64,000 bases of DNA, taken from assembly GCA_030447865.1 (NCBI GenBank), contig JAUJOD010000001.1, forward strand, positions 1 through 64,000, read 5' to 3'. The DNA comes from Nocardioidaceae bacterium. Its GTDB lineage: Bacteria; Actinomycetota; Actinomycetes; Propionibacteriales; Nocardioidaceae. The first letter of the stretch is position 1. Every line of letters starts with the position of its first letter. Made by a program: the position numbers and the translations under genes. The notes below the pieces were generated by a model, which saw only the letters and a list, made by a program, of their open reading frames with translations, was not told where the DNA came from and made no database searches. This document shows positions 11,745-20,349 of this stretch, in pieces.

Positions 11745-12854
11745 CTACAACACCTCCAGCTCGTCGGAGCGACCAGCGAGGGAACGCAGCCCAGTGGTGA
11801 GCACCCTGCGGCGTACGGTCTCGTCAAGGCCGGGGTCACCCTCGACTAGACGAACGAACTCGCCCCGCACAGACTTCTCGAGGCGGAGCTCGTCGAGGTC
11901 GTAGGCGACGCTGATCTGCCCCCGACGCGCGACGAGCGCCTCCAGGTGGTCCCAGCCGCCATCGACGTCACCGAGTCGTACGTCGACCTCCGGCTCGACC
12001 TCGCCGGTAAGCGTCACCCGCACCACACCTGCCAGGCCCTTGACGTCGGCCGCGACCCGCTCCCGGACCTCACCAGAGTGGGTAACCCCGGTCAGGTCGA
12101 CGACCCGGTCGTGCACCTCCGACACGGCAACCCGGTGGCGGGTGCGGGTCGGAGCTCCATCGCTGCCGATGTCGGCGACCACCGCGCCGCGCTCCCCTGA
12201 CTCACCGAACGTCAACGGGTCGGGGTTTCCGGGATAGGTGTGCCACTCGGCGTCGCGAGGGCTGTGGAAGTGCCCGCAGAACGCGTGAGCAAGGCCGGCG
12301 GCGGGAATCTGACGTGCACTGAACGGGGCGTGCGGTGCCTTACCGTCCTCTTGCCAGCGGAAGTCAGAGCTCTCGCTGCCGTGGATGAGAGCCACGTTGA
12401 CACCACCGCGGTCGACCTGGAAACCGTTGCCGAAGAACCCGTCGGTGTTTGCCGGCGCACAGTGAGCGGCACCCCACAACGTCAGGCCAGGCGTGAGCTC
12501 CACAGGCGCCAACCGCGACTCCGTGAAGACGTGGACGTTGGGTGACCAATCACCTTGGCGGTAGAGGCTCTGGTCGCCGTACCAGTCGTGGTTGCCGGGT
12601 GCGAGGAAGACGGGGCGTGGGTGCAGCCGCGCAAAGGCCGCGCGCAGGAACACCCGGGTGTCTGGCGTGAACCGGTCGTGCTCGTAGAGGTCGCCACCGC
12701 ACAGGACCGCGTCGACGTCTTCAGACTCGGCGAGATCGCAGATGCGGGTGAGGGTGGCCCGCAGCGCCCGGCGCCGAGCGCGCGCCAAGTCGCGACCCGC
12801 CCACCTGAACGGCGTGTCGAGATGCAGGTCGGAGAAGACCAGCAAGCGCACCAC
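11745..12854 (-). CDS. Metallophosphoesterase, Mre11/SbcD-like (YhaO type)
   Basis: A 369-residue calcineurin-like phosphoesterase with the full metal-binding set: FSDLHLD (Asp9, His11), GGDLYEHD (Asp55), GNHD (Asn88, His89), LIHGS (His158) and CGHFH (His195, His197). Mre11/SbcD-type enzymes use two Mn ions to cut DNA ends and work with an SMC-like ATPase, which is encoded immediately downstream (2-bp gap). The length is close to YhaO. The C-terminal ~100 residues form a cap or ATPase-contact region. Nuclease activity is inferred from the family. Confidence 0.88.
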   Translation of the reverse strand: MVRLLVFSDLHLDTPFRWAGRDLARARRRALRATLTRICDLAESEDVDAVLCGGDLYEHDRFTPDTRVFLRAAFARLHPRPVFLAPGNHDWYGDQSLYRQGDWSPNVHVFTESRLAPVELTPGLTLWGAAHCAPANTDGFFGNGFQVDRGGVNVALIHGSESSDFRWQEDGKAPHAPFSARQIPAAGLAHAFCGHFHSPRDAEWHTYPGNPDPLTFGESGERGAVVADIGSDGAPTRTRHRVAVSEVHDRVVDLTGVTHSGEVRERVAADVKGLAGVVRVTLTGEVEPEVDVRLGDVDGGWDHLEALVARRGQISVAYDLDELRLEKSVRGEFVRLVEGDPGLDETVRRRVLTTGLRSLAGRSDELEVL

Positions 12855-13361
12855 GCCACCTCCTCATCACTACTACGGCCGCGACTGCGGGCCGTTGCAG
12901 CAATGATGCCGATGACCACCGACAATTCCTGGCGCAACTCACAACGTGTCGCCTGCGTCCTGATCCGCGCGGTTGCGGGCGGTACGTCGACGCCAGCGCA
13001 TCGGGCGGTGGGTGACCTCTCGTGAGGTGGCTCGCAACCGGTCGACGGCATGGGCAGCCGGTGGCCGGGCGTCCCATTCGCGTTGCCGGCGTTCACGTTG
13101 GCGGGTGCTCCTCAGGTCGATCTCGCGCAATGTCGGTTGACCTCATCCCCGGTTGAGTGGCGGTGAGTTCGGTCGGGAAGGAAGGCGACGGTCACAGAGC
13201 GCCAGTAAGGCGGCATCTCCTCAGTGGCGGCTCACTTCCACGCTTGAGGACGGCGCCCCTGGTCGCCTGGGAAGCGTGGGGGCCGGCGCGAAGAATTGTT
13301 CAGTACCTTTCACTTGTTCCCGACTATCGCCTGGTTCAAGAGGAAGACCTACTTCGACTCG
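12855..13361. other. 507-bp stretch without a convincing gene
   Basis: Upstream of the metallophosphoesterase gene and downstream of the ABC permease gene. A minus-strand frame at 12939-13130 (63 codons, Arg-rich, beginning MREIDLRSTRQRERR) is open but has no recognisable family or ribosome-binding site. The stretch from about 13140 to 13361 shows nothing clear. Base composition changes to more A+T near 13300, marking the left side of the accessory island. Confidence 0.5.
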
Positions 13362-15899
13362 TCATTCGCCTTCGTCCCGCCAGCCGATAGCCTCCGAGGC
13401 AGCGAGGGATCGCGTCGCTAGGAAGCATGCGACCAGCACTGAACCAAGCACAGCTATGAGCAGAACCGATATTTGTGGCCAGGGAACCACGACGGTCATC
13501 TTAGGGACGAGGACATGGACCACGAGGAGCGGAATGGTGCCAGCCAACAGTCCTACGGGAATAGCAATCGCCAGGAGCCACAGGTACTGTTTCCACATCA
13601 CCATGCGGGCCCAGCTGGTCTTGACACCCAGCTGAGTCAACCGGCTCGCCCAAAGCCGCATCGCCGAGACCTGTGACCGCGTGCCTGACCAGGCAATGAG
13701 CAGTATCAGCAAGGACAGTCCGACCGCGGATCCGATTAGAGCGGCATCAGGAATGAGGGGCGGCAACGACCTGTGGATCTCAGCGTTCTCGGGGTTGATT
13801 CCAGCCTGGCTCAATGCGGTCAAGACGGCCTTGGCATCGGCTGGCGAGACGCCGGTGTAGATCATCGCGCCTGGGGTCAGCGGCAGTCCGCCAGCCTTCG
13901 CCGTCCTCGTCAACGTTATAGCGGCGGCCACCGAGAACCACGGCGTGGGCGTGATGTTGGCTCGTAACGCCGGAAAGGTACCCAAGGATTCTTGGGTTAC
14001 GTTGTCGAACAGCTCGACGCTCCCATGCTGGATCCGTACACGCTCGTCGGGAACCAGGACCCCACCGGCCTCCAGAACTCTCACCTCATCCTCGGTTAGG
14101 GCTCGGCCCAAAACCCGACCTAAGTCGTCAACCGAGTCGAACGCCCACGTCATACCGGGCAGCCCCGCCGTGCCGGCGGTGTCAATGATGTCGGTGATTT
14201 CGCCGTCAGGATTGCGCACAAGCCGGGCCACGGCCCACATCTGGACTGGGGTCTGATCCTCGAGCGAGGCCACGGTTTCGGCTGCCCTGACAACCGACTC
14301 AGGCACCGGCAACGAAGGGGTGCCGTCGCTGTCAAGCGCCACCTGGCCTTCGAGCGCCGTCGTCTCACGCGTCAGGGCATCAGCTTCCATCGCGCTGCTG
14401 AAAGACGTCAAGAAGCCAGCGGTGAGAGCGACGGTGAGAACGACGATTGCAGCCGTTGCAGCAGCTCGCGCTGGGAAAGCCGCCAGCAGCCGTTTCGTGA
14501 GACGGTCCGTCAGCCGTCGCTCCGGCATTTGCCGGACTACGGCGCTCACTAGATCGGGGGTTACGAGGGCGGCGCCCACGGCTACCAGCCAAGTCAGAGC
14601 CATTCCGTCAGCCGGGCCGCGCACGCCGCCGAGGGTCAGGATGACAATACATGCGATGACGGTGCAAGCGGCATGACGAAAATGGCGTAAGACGGTTGGA
14701 GACCACCAACGCGGGCGCCGGTCAAGATGCGACGCATGCCTGGGACGCCGCACCTTGCTTGCCAGCAATGCCCACCCGAGGAGCGCACCGATCACGAAGG
14801 TTATGCCGGTCGCTGCGGTAGCTGCCGTCGGGTACCGCCACGTCGGGGATGGATTGCCCCACGAACCAGCCGCCAATTGAGCAGCTAGATGCCCGACAGT
14901 CATGCCTACTGCAGACCCGACCAGCAGGGAGCCAACCACCCAGGCCATGAACGCCAGCCACGCCCCGCCGACCGCGGTGGCGCGCGGAACACCGGCTCGA
15001 ACCATCATGCGCATCGCGGGCCCAAGGTGCCGCATCACGCCAAAGAGTCCCAACAGAATTGCCAGCGGCGTCAGCAGGAGACTCGGCGCCCAGAAGCTCA
15101 GTGGGGATCGGGAGGTCCAAGGAGCTTCTTCTCGTTCCTGTGCCTTGTCCCAGGTCACGAGCGCCCGCTGCGCAGCAGCACGCATCTCCGACTCATTGAC
15201 ACCAGACCGATGCTCCGTGCCTCTGACCGCCAGGGAGTGAACCACGGCCGCCACCGCAGGCCCGTGCTGTTGTCCCTTGAAGTAGAACGTGGGTGATGCG
15301 CCGAGTTGCGACAGATCCAGGTCATCGGAAGGCCTCAGGGTCTGCCAGGTGCCAGGCGCCGCCAAGACGCCCTGCCGCCTCACCAGCCTGTCCGCGACCA
15401 AGCCCACTACCGTCAGCGCGTGTTCGTCGGCTAAGACGCTGAGGCGGTCCCCGACTTCCACGGAGGTCAAATATCCCTCACCTATCACAGCTACTTCACC
15501 CGGCTGACTTGGAAACCTCCCCTCCTTGACGCTGAGCGCACCAGGAAAGGGATTGGGTGACCAATCCATCTCCCGGTAGTAGAGGCCATCCTCCGCCAAG
15601 TCGTAGAGGGGGAAGTCCGGGGCGACAAGCCCCACCTCAACGCCGAGGTTTGTCCGCTCAATATCATCGTGCACCTGACGCATCACTGCCGACCCTGGCG
15701 GCAATGACATCGACAACCGGGTGAAGGTTGCGTCATAGATGCCTAGTGCACTGTCCGCCTCCTGAGCACCGGTTAGGGTCTGCTCATCGAAGAACACATT
15801 CGTTGCGAAGACGAAAGCGGCCACGACCAGAATGGGCAACACCGCCGCGACAGCGCGGATCCGTCTCACCAGCCTGCTGGCTAGAGACCAGCTCAGCAC
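13362..15899 (-). CDS. FtsX/MacB-type ABC transporter permease
   Basis: An 845-residue integral membrane protein with a first transmembrane helix at residues 17-35. A large extracytoplasmic domain follows (about 40-270), then helices at about 275-300, 325-350, 365-385, 410-430 and 435-450. A second unit starts with a helix at about 480-500, has another external domain (about 515-720), and ends with three helices (725-745, 775-800, 815-835). The duplicated FtsX-like layout is that of MacB/LolE-type mechanotransmission permeases. Such permeases move or extract substrates at the outer face, or act in peptide resistance, rather than importing nutrients. Its start overlaps the ATPase stop by 7 bp. 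Codons are visibly less GC-biased than in the flanks. Confidence 0.88.
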   Translation of the reverse strand: MLSWSLASRLVRRIRAVAAVLPILVVAAFVFATNVFFDEQTLTGAQEADSALGIYDATFTRLSMSLPPGSAVMRQVHDDIERTNLGVEVGLVAPDFPLYDLAEDGLYYREMDWSPNPFPGALSVKEGRFPSQPGEVAVIGEGYLTSVEVGDRLSVLADEHALTVVGLVADRLVRRQGVLAAPGTWQTLRPSDDLDLSQLGASPTFYFKGQQHGPAVAAVVHSLAVRGTEHRSGVNESEMRAAAQRALVTWDKAQEREEAPWTSRSPLSFWAPSLLLTPLAILLGLFGVMRHLGPAMRMMVRAGVPRATAVGGAWLAFMAWVVGSLLVGSAVGMTVGHLAAQLAAGSWGNPSPTWRYPTAATAATGITFVIGALLGWALLASKVRRPRHASHLDRRPRWWSPTVLRHFRHAACTVIACIVILTLGGVRGPADGMALTWLVAVGAALVTPDLVSAVVRQMPERRLTDRLTKRLLAAFPARAAATAAIVVLTVALTAGFLTSFSSAMEADALTRETTALEGQVALDSDGTPSLPVPESVVRAAETVASLEDQTPVQMWAVARLVRNPDGEITDIIDTAGTAGLPGMTWAFDSVDDLGRVLGRALTEDEVRVLEAGGVLVPDERVRIQHGSVELFDNVTQESLGTFPALRANITPTPWFSVAAAITLTRTAKAGGLPLTPGAMIYTGVSPADAKAVLTALSQAGINPENAEIHRSLPPLIPDAALIGSAVGLSLLILLIAWSGTRSQVSAMRLWASRLTQLGVKTSWARMVMWKQYLWLLAIAIPVGLLAGTIPLLVVHVLVPKMTVVVPWPQISVLLIAVLGSVLVACFLATRSLAASEAIGWRDEGE

Positions 15900-16591
15900 A
15901 ATACTGCTGACCCAAGAACGCGGCCATCCAGCATCTCGACCAATCGTGTGGCGTACTCCCTACACATCGGATCGTGCGAGGCAACGATGACGAGAGCTCC
16001 CTCCTCACACAAGTCGCGCAGCAGGCCGAAGATCGAAGCCGCATTCTTGGAGTCGAGTGCGCCAGTCGGCTCATCCGCGAGCAGTATTCGTCGACCACCC
16101 GTCAAAGCTCGCGCAATGCCAACCCGCTGGCGCTGACCCCCGCTGAGCTGCCGGGGCAGTCGGCCTCCGTAACCCTCCAAACCCACACGTTCTAGGAGTA
16201 CCGCGGATTCAGCCAGTGCGTCGTTAGCAGGGAAGCCACGTGCTTCCAGCGGCAGAGCGACGTTCTCCGCAGCCGTGAATTCCTCGATAAGGAAGTCCGT
16301 TTGATGGACCATCCCGATCGTCTCTCGACGCAACCGGATCCGGTCGTCCTCAGCCATGTCACCTAACGGCTCGCCGTCAACAACGATTGAGCCTGATGTT
16401 GGCAGATCAATACCGGCCATAAGGTTAAGGAATGTGGTCTTCCCTGACCCGCTGTGGCCGAACAGACAGATGAACTCTCCAGGCTTCGCAGCCATGTCGA
16501 CATTATCAACAGCGTTCACAGTCTCTGCCTCGGAGACGTATTGCCGACAAACCTTCTCGGCAACTATCAAATCTACCAAAGTTGCTTTCAA
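15893..16591 (-). CDS. ABC transporter ATP-binding protein, LolD/MacB type
   Basis: A 232-residue nucleotide-binding protein: Walker A GHSGSGKTT, Q-loop region, signature LSGGQRQRVGIARAL, Walker B ILLADEPTGALD and H-loop VASHD. It begins 5 bp after the stop of the small secreted I36-like protein gene and overlaps the permease gene by 7 bp. The three genes therefore form one operon and probably one functional unit. TGALD after Walker B is typical of the MacB/LolD/FtsE group. The substrate is unknown. The secreted neighbour is the obvious candidate, either as cargo or as the agent the transporter protects against. Confidence 0.93.
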   Translation of the reverse strand: MKATLVDLIVAEKVCRQYVSEAETVNAVDNVDMAAKPGEFICLFGHSGSGKTTFLNLMAGIDLPTSGSIVVDGEPLGDMAEDDRIRLRRETIGMVHQTDFLIEEFTAAENVALPLEARGFPANDALAESAVLLERVGLEGYGGRLPRQLSGGQRQRVGIARALTGGRRILLADEPTGALDSKNAASIFGLLRDLCEEGALVIVASHDPMCREYATRLVEMLDGRVLGSAVLC

Positions 16592-16596
16592 TTCGT

Positions 16597-16968
16597 TCAG
16601 CAGCCGTACTTAGTCCTCATCGATGAGGTCTCATTGCTGTTAAACCACGCCATGTCCTTGTCGGAAGAGCCCTCAGCCATCGTAAGCCGGTCTCCCCCAC
16701 CGTCGACGTGTTCCGCCATGCAACCGGTGTAAGTCACGGAACGGTTCGCCCAGGAGTCGTTCTCGTCATTCTCCTCCCCCGTGAAGGGATCGAGCCAGTC
16801 ACTGTTGCCATGGTACCGCTCAGCGATCATCCACCTGAAGTCGTTGAGCCCCCAGACGCACATGTGGTTCGCGTTGCAATCAGATAGGTACGCCTGCGCG
16901 TGTGTTGGCGCAGCCAACCCACTCAACGCCAAGGCTCCCATTACCAATATTGACTTTCTACGACTCAT
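16597..16968 (-). CDS. Small secreted protein, peptidase-inhibitor I36-like
   Basis: A 123-residue protein from the ATG at 16968, with a purine-rich GGGGAAGCC just upstream. A Sec signal peptide is present (MSRRKSILVMGALALSG...THAQA, cleavage near residue 26). The mature part has four Cys and a pattern of SDCNANHMCVWG...WANRSVTYTGC. This fits the beta/gamma-crystallin-like I36 fold of Streptomyces metalloproteinase inhibitor relatives and similar secreted proteins. It is rich in Asp, Asn and Trp. The ABC ATPase starts 5 bp after its stop, so it leads the operon. Inhibitor activity is not shown. A bacteriocin-like or signalling role is equally open. Confidence 0.75.
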   Translation of the reverse strand: MSRRKSILVMGALALSGLAAPTHAQAYLSDCNANHMCVWGLNDFRWMIAERYHGNSDWLDPFTGEENDENDSWANRSVTYTGCMAEHVDGGGDRLTMAEGSSDKDMAWFNSNETSSMRTKYGC

Positions 16969-17190
16969 GAGGCTTCCCCGATCGCAACTAGACGAGGCGC
17001 CCCGAGTTGACGCGCCACCGTGAGTGTGACCACGATTCCCGCCGGTGTCAAGACCCGGCCAGACGTCTGTCAAGTTCAAGTACTCAGCTTGGCTCTTGAC
17101 GCGCGGCCAAGGCTGGGCTGTCGTCCTCCGGGGTTGAGCCGCATCACCAAGCCCGCCCGGCCCTCTGCTGTCGGAAACCACCCATACGAG

Positions 17191-17228
17191 TTGACAATCT
17201 TGTCAAAAAGTCTGACAGCCAGTGTCAG
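17191..17228 (+). promoter_or_regulatory. Two inverted repeats in the island intergenic region
   Basis: IR1 is TTGACAA-TC-TTGTCAA (17191-17206), a perfect 7-bp inverted repeat. IR2 is CTGACA-GCCAG-TGTCAG (17212-17228). TTGACA also fits a sigma-70-type -35 element, though no good -10 box is spaced from it. They lie 35-72 bp before the GTG at 17263 and about 90 bp from the 3' end of the XRE-TPR gene. A related TGTCAAG/CTTGAC pair lies at about 17068-17100. Operator function for the neighbouring XRE regulator is a guess. Confidence 0.4.
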
Positions 17229-17262
17229 GACAACCAAGCACTTGAATAACTCGGAGGCCATC

Positions 17263-17649
17263 GTGAGGCACTACTTGGCACGGTTCATAGCGGCGCTCGC
17301 TCTAGCCGCGTCACTGTTATCGATCAACGCCGCGACCGCCGCCGCGGAGGGACCCAGAGCCCACGTTCCGGTCCCCCTGGCTGCTGCGTTTGATCTCGTC
17401 TATCCGGTATGGCGGGGCCAGCACGCCTGCCGCGTTGCTCGCAGCGCGGTACGCGTCCAGCGCCTCGTCAGTTCGACCCAGACGAGCCAAACTTTCGGCG
17501 ACCTCCCGCCACGCCGAGGCGGCTTGCCGATCGGCACCGCTGGCCCGGAGGTCGGCAGCTGCGGCGGCATAGCAGGCGGCAGCGGCTTCGACGTCGCCTT
17601 CGACGGTATGAGCATCACCGATGAGCAGGCGCACACGCGCGGCTTCTAG
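17263..17649 (+). CDS. Possible small secreted protein (signal-peptide ORF), partly antisense to the regulator gene
   Basis: A GTG at 17263 has an excellent ribosome-binding site (CGGAGG at 17252-17257) five bases upstream. It opens a frame beginning MRHYLARFIAALALAASLL...ATAAAEG, a textbook signal peptide. After about 30-45 codons the frame enters the antisense strand of the XRE-TPR gene and the sequence becomes non-descript. The 5' part looks like a genuine secreted-peptide gene that has been fused to, or cut by, the regulator's 3' end. The regulator's last ~25 residues (Gly/Arg/Ser) are the antisense of this signal peptide, so the junction near 17385 may be a deletion breakpoint. Confidence 0.4.
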   Translation: MRHYLARFIAALALAASLLSINAATAAAEGPRAHVPVPLAAAFDLVYPVWRGQHACRVARSAVRVQRLVSSTQTSQTFGDLPPRRGGLPIGTAGPEVGSCGGIAGGSGFDVAFDGMSITDEQAHTRGF

Positions 17650-18735
17650 CCGCGGCCCGTCCGATGACAGGCGTTCGCTCAGCGATTCCGCTTTCACGAG
17701 CGCGGCTTGCCAATCACCCTTGAGCAGGGAGCATCTCGCCAGCTCGGTCTCGGCGTACGCCATGTCAAGCGTGCTGCCGACGGAGGCCAGCTCGTTCACG
17801 GCGCGCGTCAGGAGTTCATGCGCCTCTTCCAGCTGCGGTTCCTCTGCGCGGAGCATCAGCCAGGCAACTGTCACCCGTAAGAGCGCCGTCGCCCGAGCGT
17901 TGTCGGTCTCACTGTAGAGAGCCAATGCTCGCTCGACGTAGGAGCGCGCCGTGCGCAGGTCTCCCCGCGCTTCACTGATGAGGCCAGCGTTCCACAATGC
18001 CGCCGCCCTCGCCACAGGTGACCCGGCTTGCTCGGCACGGGCCAACGTCTCCCGCGCCAGCAGTTGTCCGCGAGTCAAGTCGCCGCGCTCGTAGTAGCAG
18101 CCGACCAGAGTCGACGCTAAGGCGACGGACGCCTCCTGCACGATCGGGTTATCGGCGACCCCTGCGCCCAGATTGAGAGCGTCCTCACCCACCTCGATTG
18201 CCCGAGCCAGGTCGCCACACTCTCGGTATGCCCGGCAAAGCGCGGTCAGCACAACTTCCTTCAAGAGGCCCGCGGGCAACGAATCTGATCGGGAGAGCGC
18301 CTCGTAGGCGCCGATCGCCAAGTCAAGCGACCCAACGGACTCCAGTGCGCGCGCTCTCCCCCACAGTGCCTCCAACTCGACCTCGCGGGCGCCGCTCCGC
18401 AGTGCCACCGCCAAGATCTCGGTGAAGCGCGCCAGCGCCGCAGTCGCATCGCCCGAACGCAGGGCCAGCTCGCCGAACCTGAGGTCCAGGTCAATGTCAG
18501 TCTCCCTACGGCCCCCCAATCCGGTTCGCAGGTACTCAACAGAGCAGCCCAACGCCGGAGCCAAACGCTCCAAAATACCCTCACTGGGCTTGCGGCGACC
18601 GGCCTCAAGGTACGAAATGTAGCTTCCGGTCATCCCTGTCTGGCCCCCCAGCTGCTCTTGGGACATCTCTCGCTTGAGCCGCTCCTGCCGGATCCGCGAG
18701 CCGACCTCCCTATCCCAAGCTGCCACACACCCCAT
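17317..18735 (-). CDS. XRE-family transcriptional regulator with TPR repeats
   Basis: A 472-residue protein. Residues 11-66 form a Cro/C1-type helix-turn-helix (SRIRQERLKREMSQEQLGG, then GSYISYLEAGRRKPS). The rest is Ala/Leu-rich helix pairs with TPR spacing (FTEILAVALRSG, GDLARAIEVGEDAL and similar), ending near residue 450. XRE-TPR proteins often sense small peptides or control secreted-product clusters in actinobacteria. The last ~25 residues are Gly/Arg/Ser-rich and lie antisense to a signal-peptide frame, so the native C-terminus may be lost. It is upstream of, and in the same orientation as, the I36-like/ABC operon, with 348 bp between. Confidence 0.85.
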   Translation of the reverse strand: MGCVAAWDREVGSRIRQERLKREMSQEQLGGQTGMTGSYISYLEAGRRKPSEGILERLAPALGCSVEYLRTGLGGRRETDIDLDLRFGELALRSGDATAALARFTEILAVALRSGAREVELEALWGRARALESVGSLDLAIGAYEALSRSDSLPAGLLKEVVLTALCRAYRECGDLARAIEVGEDALNLGAGVADNPIVQEASVALASTLVGCYYERGDLTRGQLLARETLARAEQAGSPVARAAALWNAGLISEARGDLRTARSYVERALALYSETDNARATALLRVTVAWLMLRAEEPQLEEAHELLTRAVNELASVGSTLDMAYAETELARCSLLKGDWQAALVKAESLSERLSSDGPRLEAARVRLLIGDAHTVEGDVEAAAACYAAAAADLRASGADRQAASAWREVAESLARLGRTDEALDAYRAASNAAGVLAPPYRIDEIKRSSQGDRNVGSGSLRGGGRGVDR

Positions 18736-18949
18736 TGTGTCGACCGAAACCGCCTTGACCGACCTTTCGGCCGCGTGTCGGGCACAACCTGATCGGCCTC
18801 ATACGGCTCGCTGCCGGCTCCTTCGGAGGCAGGCGGTAGACGGAGCCCGGACCGACGCGTCCATCGGTCAAGCGCCAGCCCGCCACCCCCATGGCGTGCC
18901 ATCAAGAGGTCTTGAACAGGAGCCCTTAGTGAGGCCACACTGCCGTCTG

Positions 18950-19654
18950 TCAGGCGTATCGGTACGCCAGTCGCAGCACCGGGTCGTTCTGCCAGAACCA
19001 CGCCACCACGTCACGCTGGAGGACCGGCGTGAGCGTGTAGCCGTAGTTGCGTTCCGTTCGGGGATCGTCGCCAAGAACGGTCGGCTGGACGTCTCCGTCC
19101 TTGAACGGCATCAGAACGTACACAGACACCCGGCCACCGGCCGGGTGTCGTCAGCAACGGCGACGGCGCGACTGTCTGGAAGACGAAAGCACCGTCAGTT
19201 GGGTCAGGCAGCACACGCAGCCGCTGCTGCAGCACAATGCGCCGCTGTGCCCCCGCCTCAATGTGGGTCCGGCCAATCTTCCGGCGCTCCGCACTTCGCA
19301 GCGCGGCTAGGACGAACTGGCGAGCCGCCTCCTGCGTCGCTGCATCGGCACCGCCGGCTGCGACCCGACGAACCGCCTCCTCCGCAGCCGCCGCCTCGTC
19401 GACCTCATCGAGCACCACCGGCTGGCTGCCGTTGAGCACCCGGGGCTCGACCGACTCCGGGGCCGTTGCGTTGGCGCCCGAGTCGGTGCTGAGGACCATG
19501 AACGGGAACTCGATGCGCTCGCTGCCCGTGTTGTGGATCTGCATCTCTACCGCTGCCAGCACGGTGTCACTGCTATGGCCGAACCTCGAGGTGGGCGCAA
19601 CAGTAAACGTCACGTCGTACTCCGTAGCGGGGATCCCGCCAGTGGAAACAACAT
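18950..19654 (-). pseudogene. Hypothetical protein, frameshifted
   Basis: An unrecognised protein that is coherent only if frames are joined. An ATG at 19654 has a strong AAGGAG ribosome site, but its frame stops after a few codons. The adjacent frame reads ATEYDVTFTVAPTSRFGHSS onward to FVFQTVAPSPLLTTPG near 19145. The sequence continues in a third frame from about 19135 with GGRVSVYVLMPFKDGDVQ and ends in VLRLAYRYA at the TGA at 18950-18952. Two indels, near 19650 and 19135-19145, are implied. No domain is recognised. The predicted intact protein is about 230 residues, beta-rich at the start and helical in the middle. Confidence 0.6.
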
Positions 19655-19954
19655 GTCTAGCTCCTTCGGTTTCGCCGAGCGAACGGCGAAGTCGCTGAGG
19701 CGAGGTTCGCACGTCTACCGTGCCGTGAGACACCCCTGGTGACGTCCAAGCGCCAGTGCGCGGTTCCCGACAGCCCCGACGGTACGACGAGCGCGGTCGC
19801 TTACTTCCCCGAGGTAGCGATGCGGCCCCTACTACAACGGTGACACCGAATGTCGCGTCGTGCGCCCGACTGGGTCAGGAGACGCTTCAGTGGCGGCGCT
19901 CAAACGGACACTGCCGAACCGAACACAGCACCACGCTGGCGCAGCGCCCAGGCC

Positions 19955-20145
19955 TCACTCCGTCTTGACGTTGATGGATGCCGTCGGGGCAAGGCGTTTG
20001 ACATCGTCGATCTCCTGCGCGCCCGCCTTCGAGGAGTAACCCTCTGCGGAATCAGCATTGATCCGGTTGTTGCCGCTTTGGAGGCGCCACTCAGTACTCC
20101 CCTGGGCCCTACATCGTCCTCATAGAGTTCAAACTCGGCCGCCAT
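19955..20145 (-). pseudogene. DUF1508 (YegP-like) small protein, frameshifted
   Basis: The ATG at 20145 is preceded by AAGGAG and reads MAAEFELYEDDVGP. After a one-base shift near 20100-20108 the frame continues STEWRLQSGNNRINADSAEGY...IDDVKRLAPTASINVKTE to the TGA at 19955. This is the compact DUF1508 fold: a YxD start, WRLxxGNN, SEGYxSK and IxxVKxxAPxA. The intact length would be about 62 residues. Either the gene is inactivated or one base is wrong in the assembly. The function of the family is not established. Confidence 0.7.
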
Positions 20146-20349
20146 CAGTACTCCTTGGTTCCCCCGCGGGGACACCATGCCTAACTCGTGACACCGTTGT
20201 CAAGCCAGGCCAGGGAACCTTGACACCAGGGGTTGATGGCGGCGTCGACATGGGGAGATATTCGTTGAGTACCAGGGAGCCACCCCTGACGGCGAGGTGT
20301 ACCGGGTCGGCGCCACGATTCGATTGACCGGCGTGGCTCTGCGACAGTT

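Noticed and set aside
12939-13130. 63-codon Arg-rich frame on the minus strand
   Set aside because: No ribosome-binding site, no family, and composition typical of non-coding high-GC DNA.
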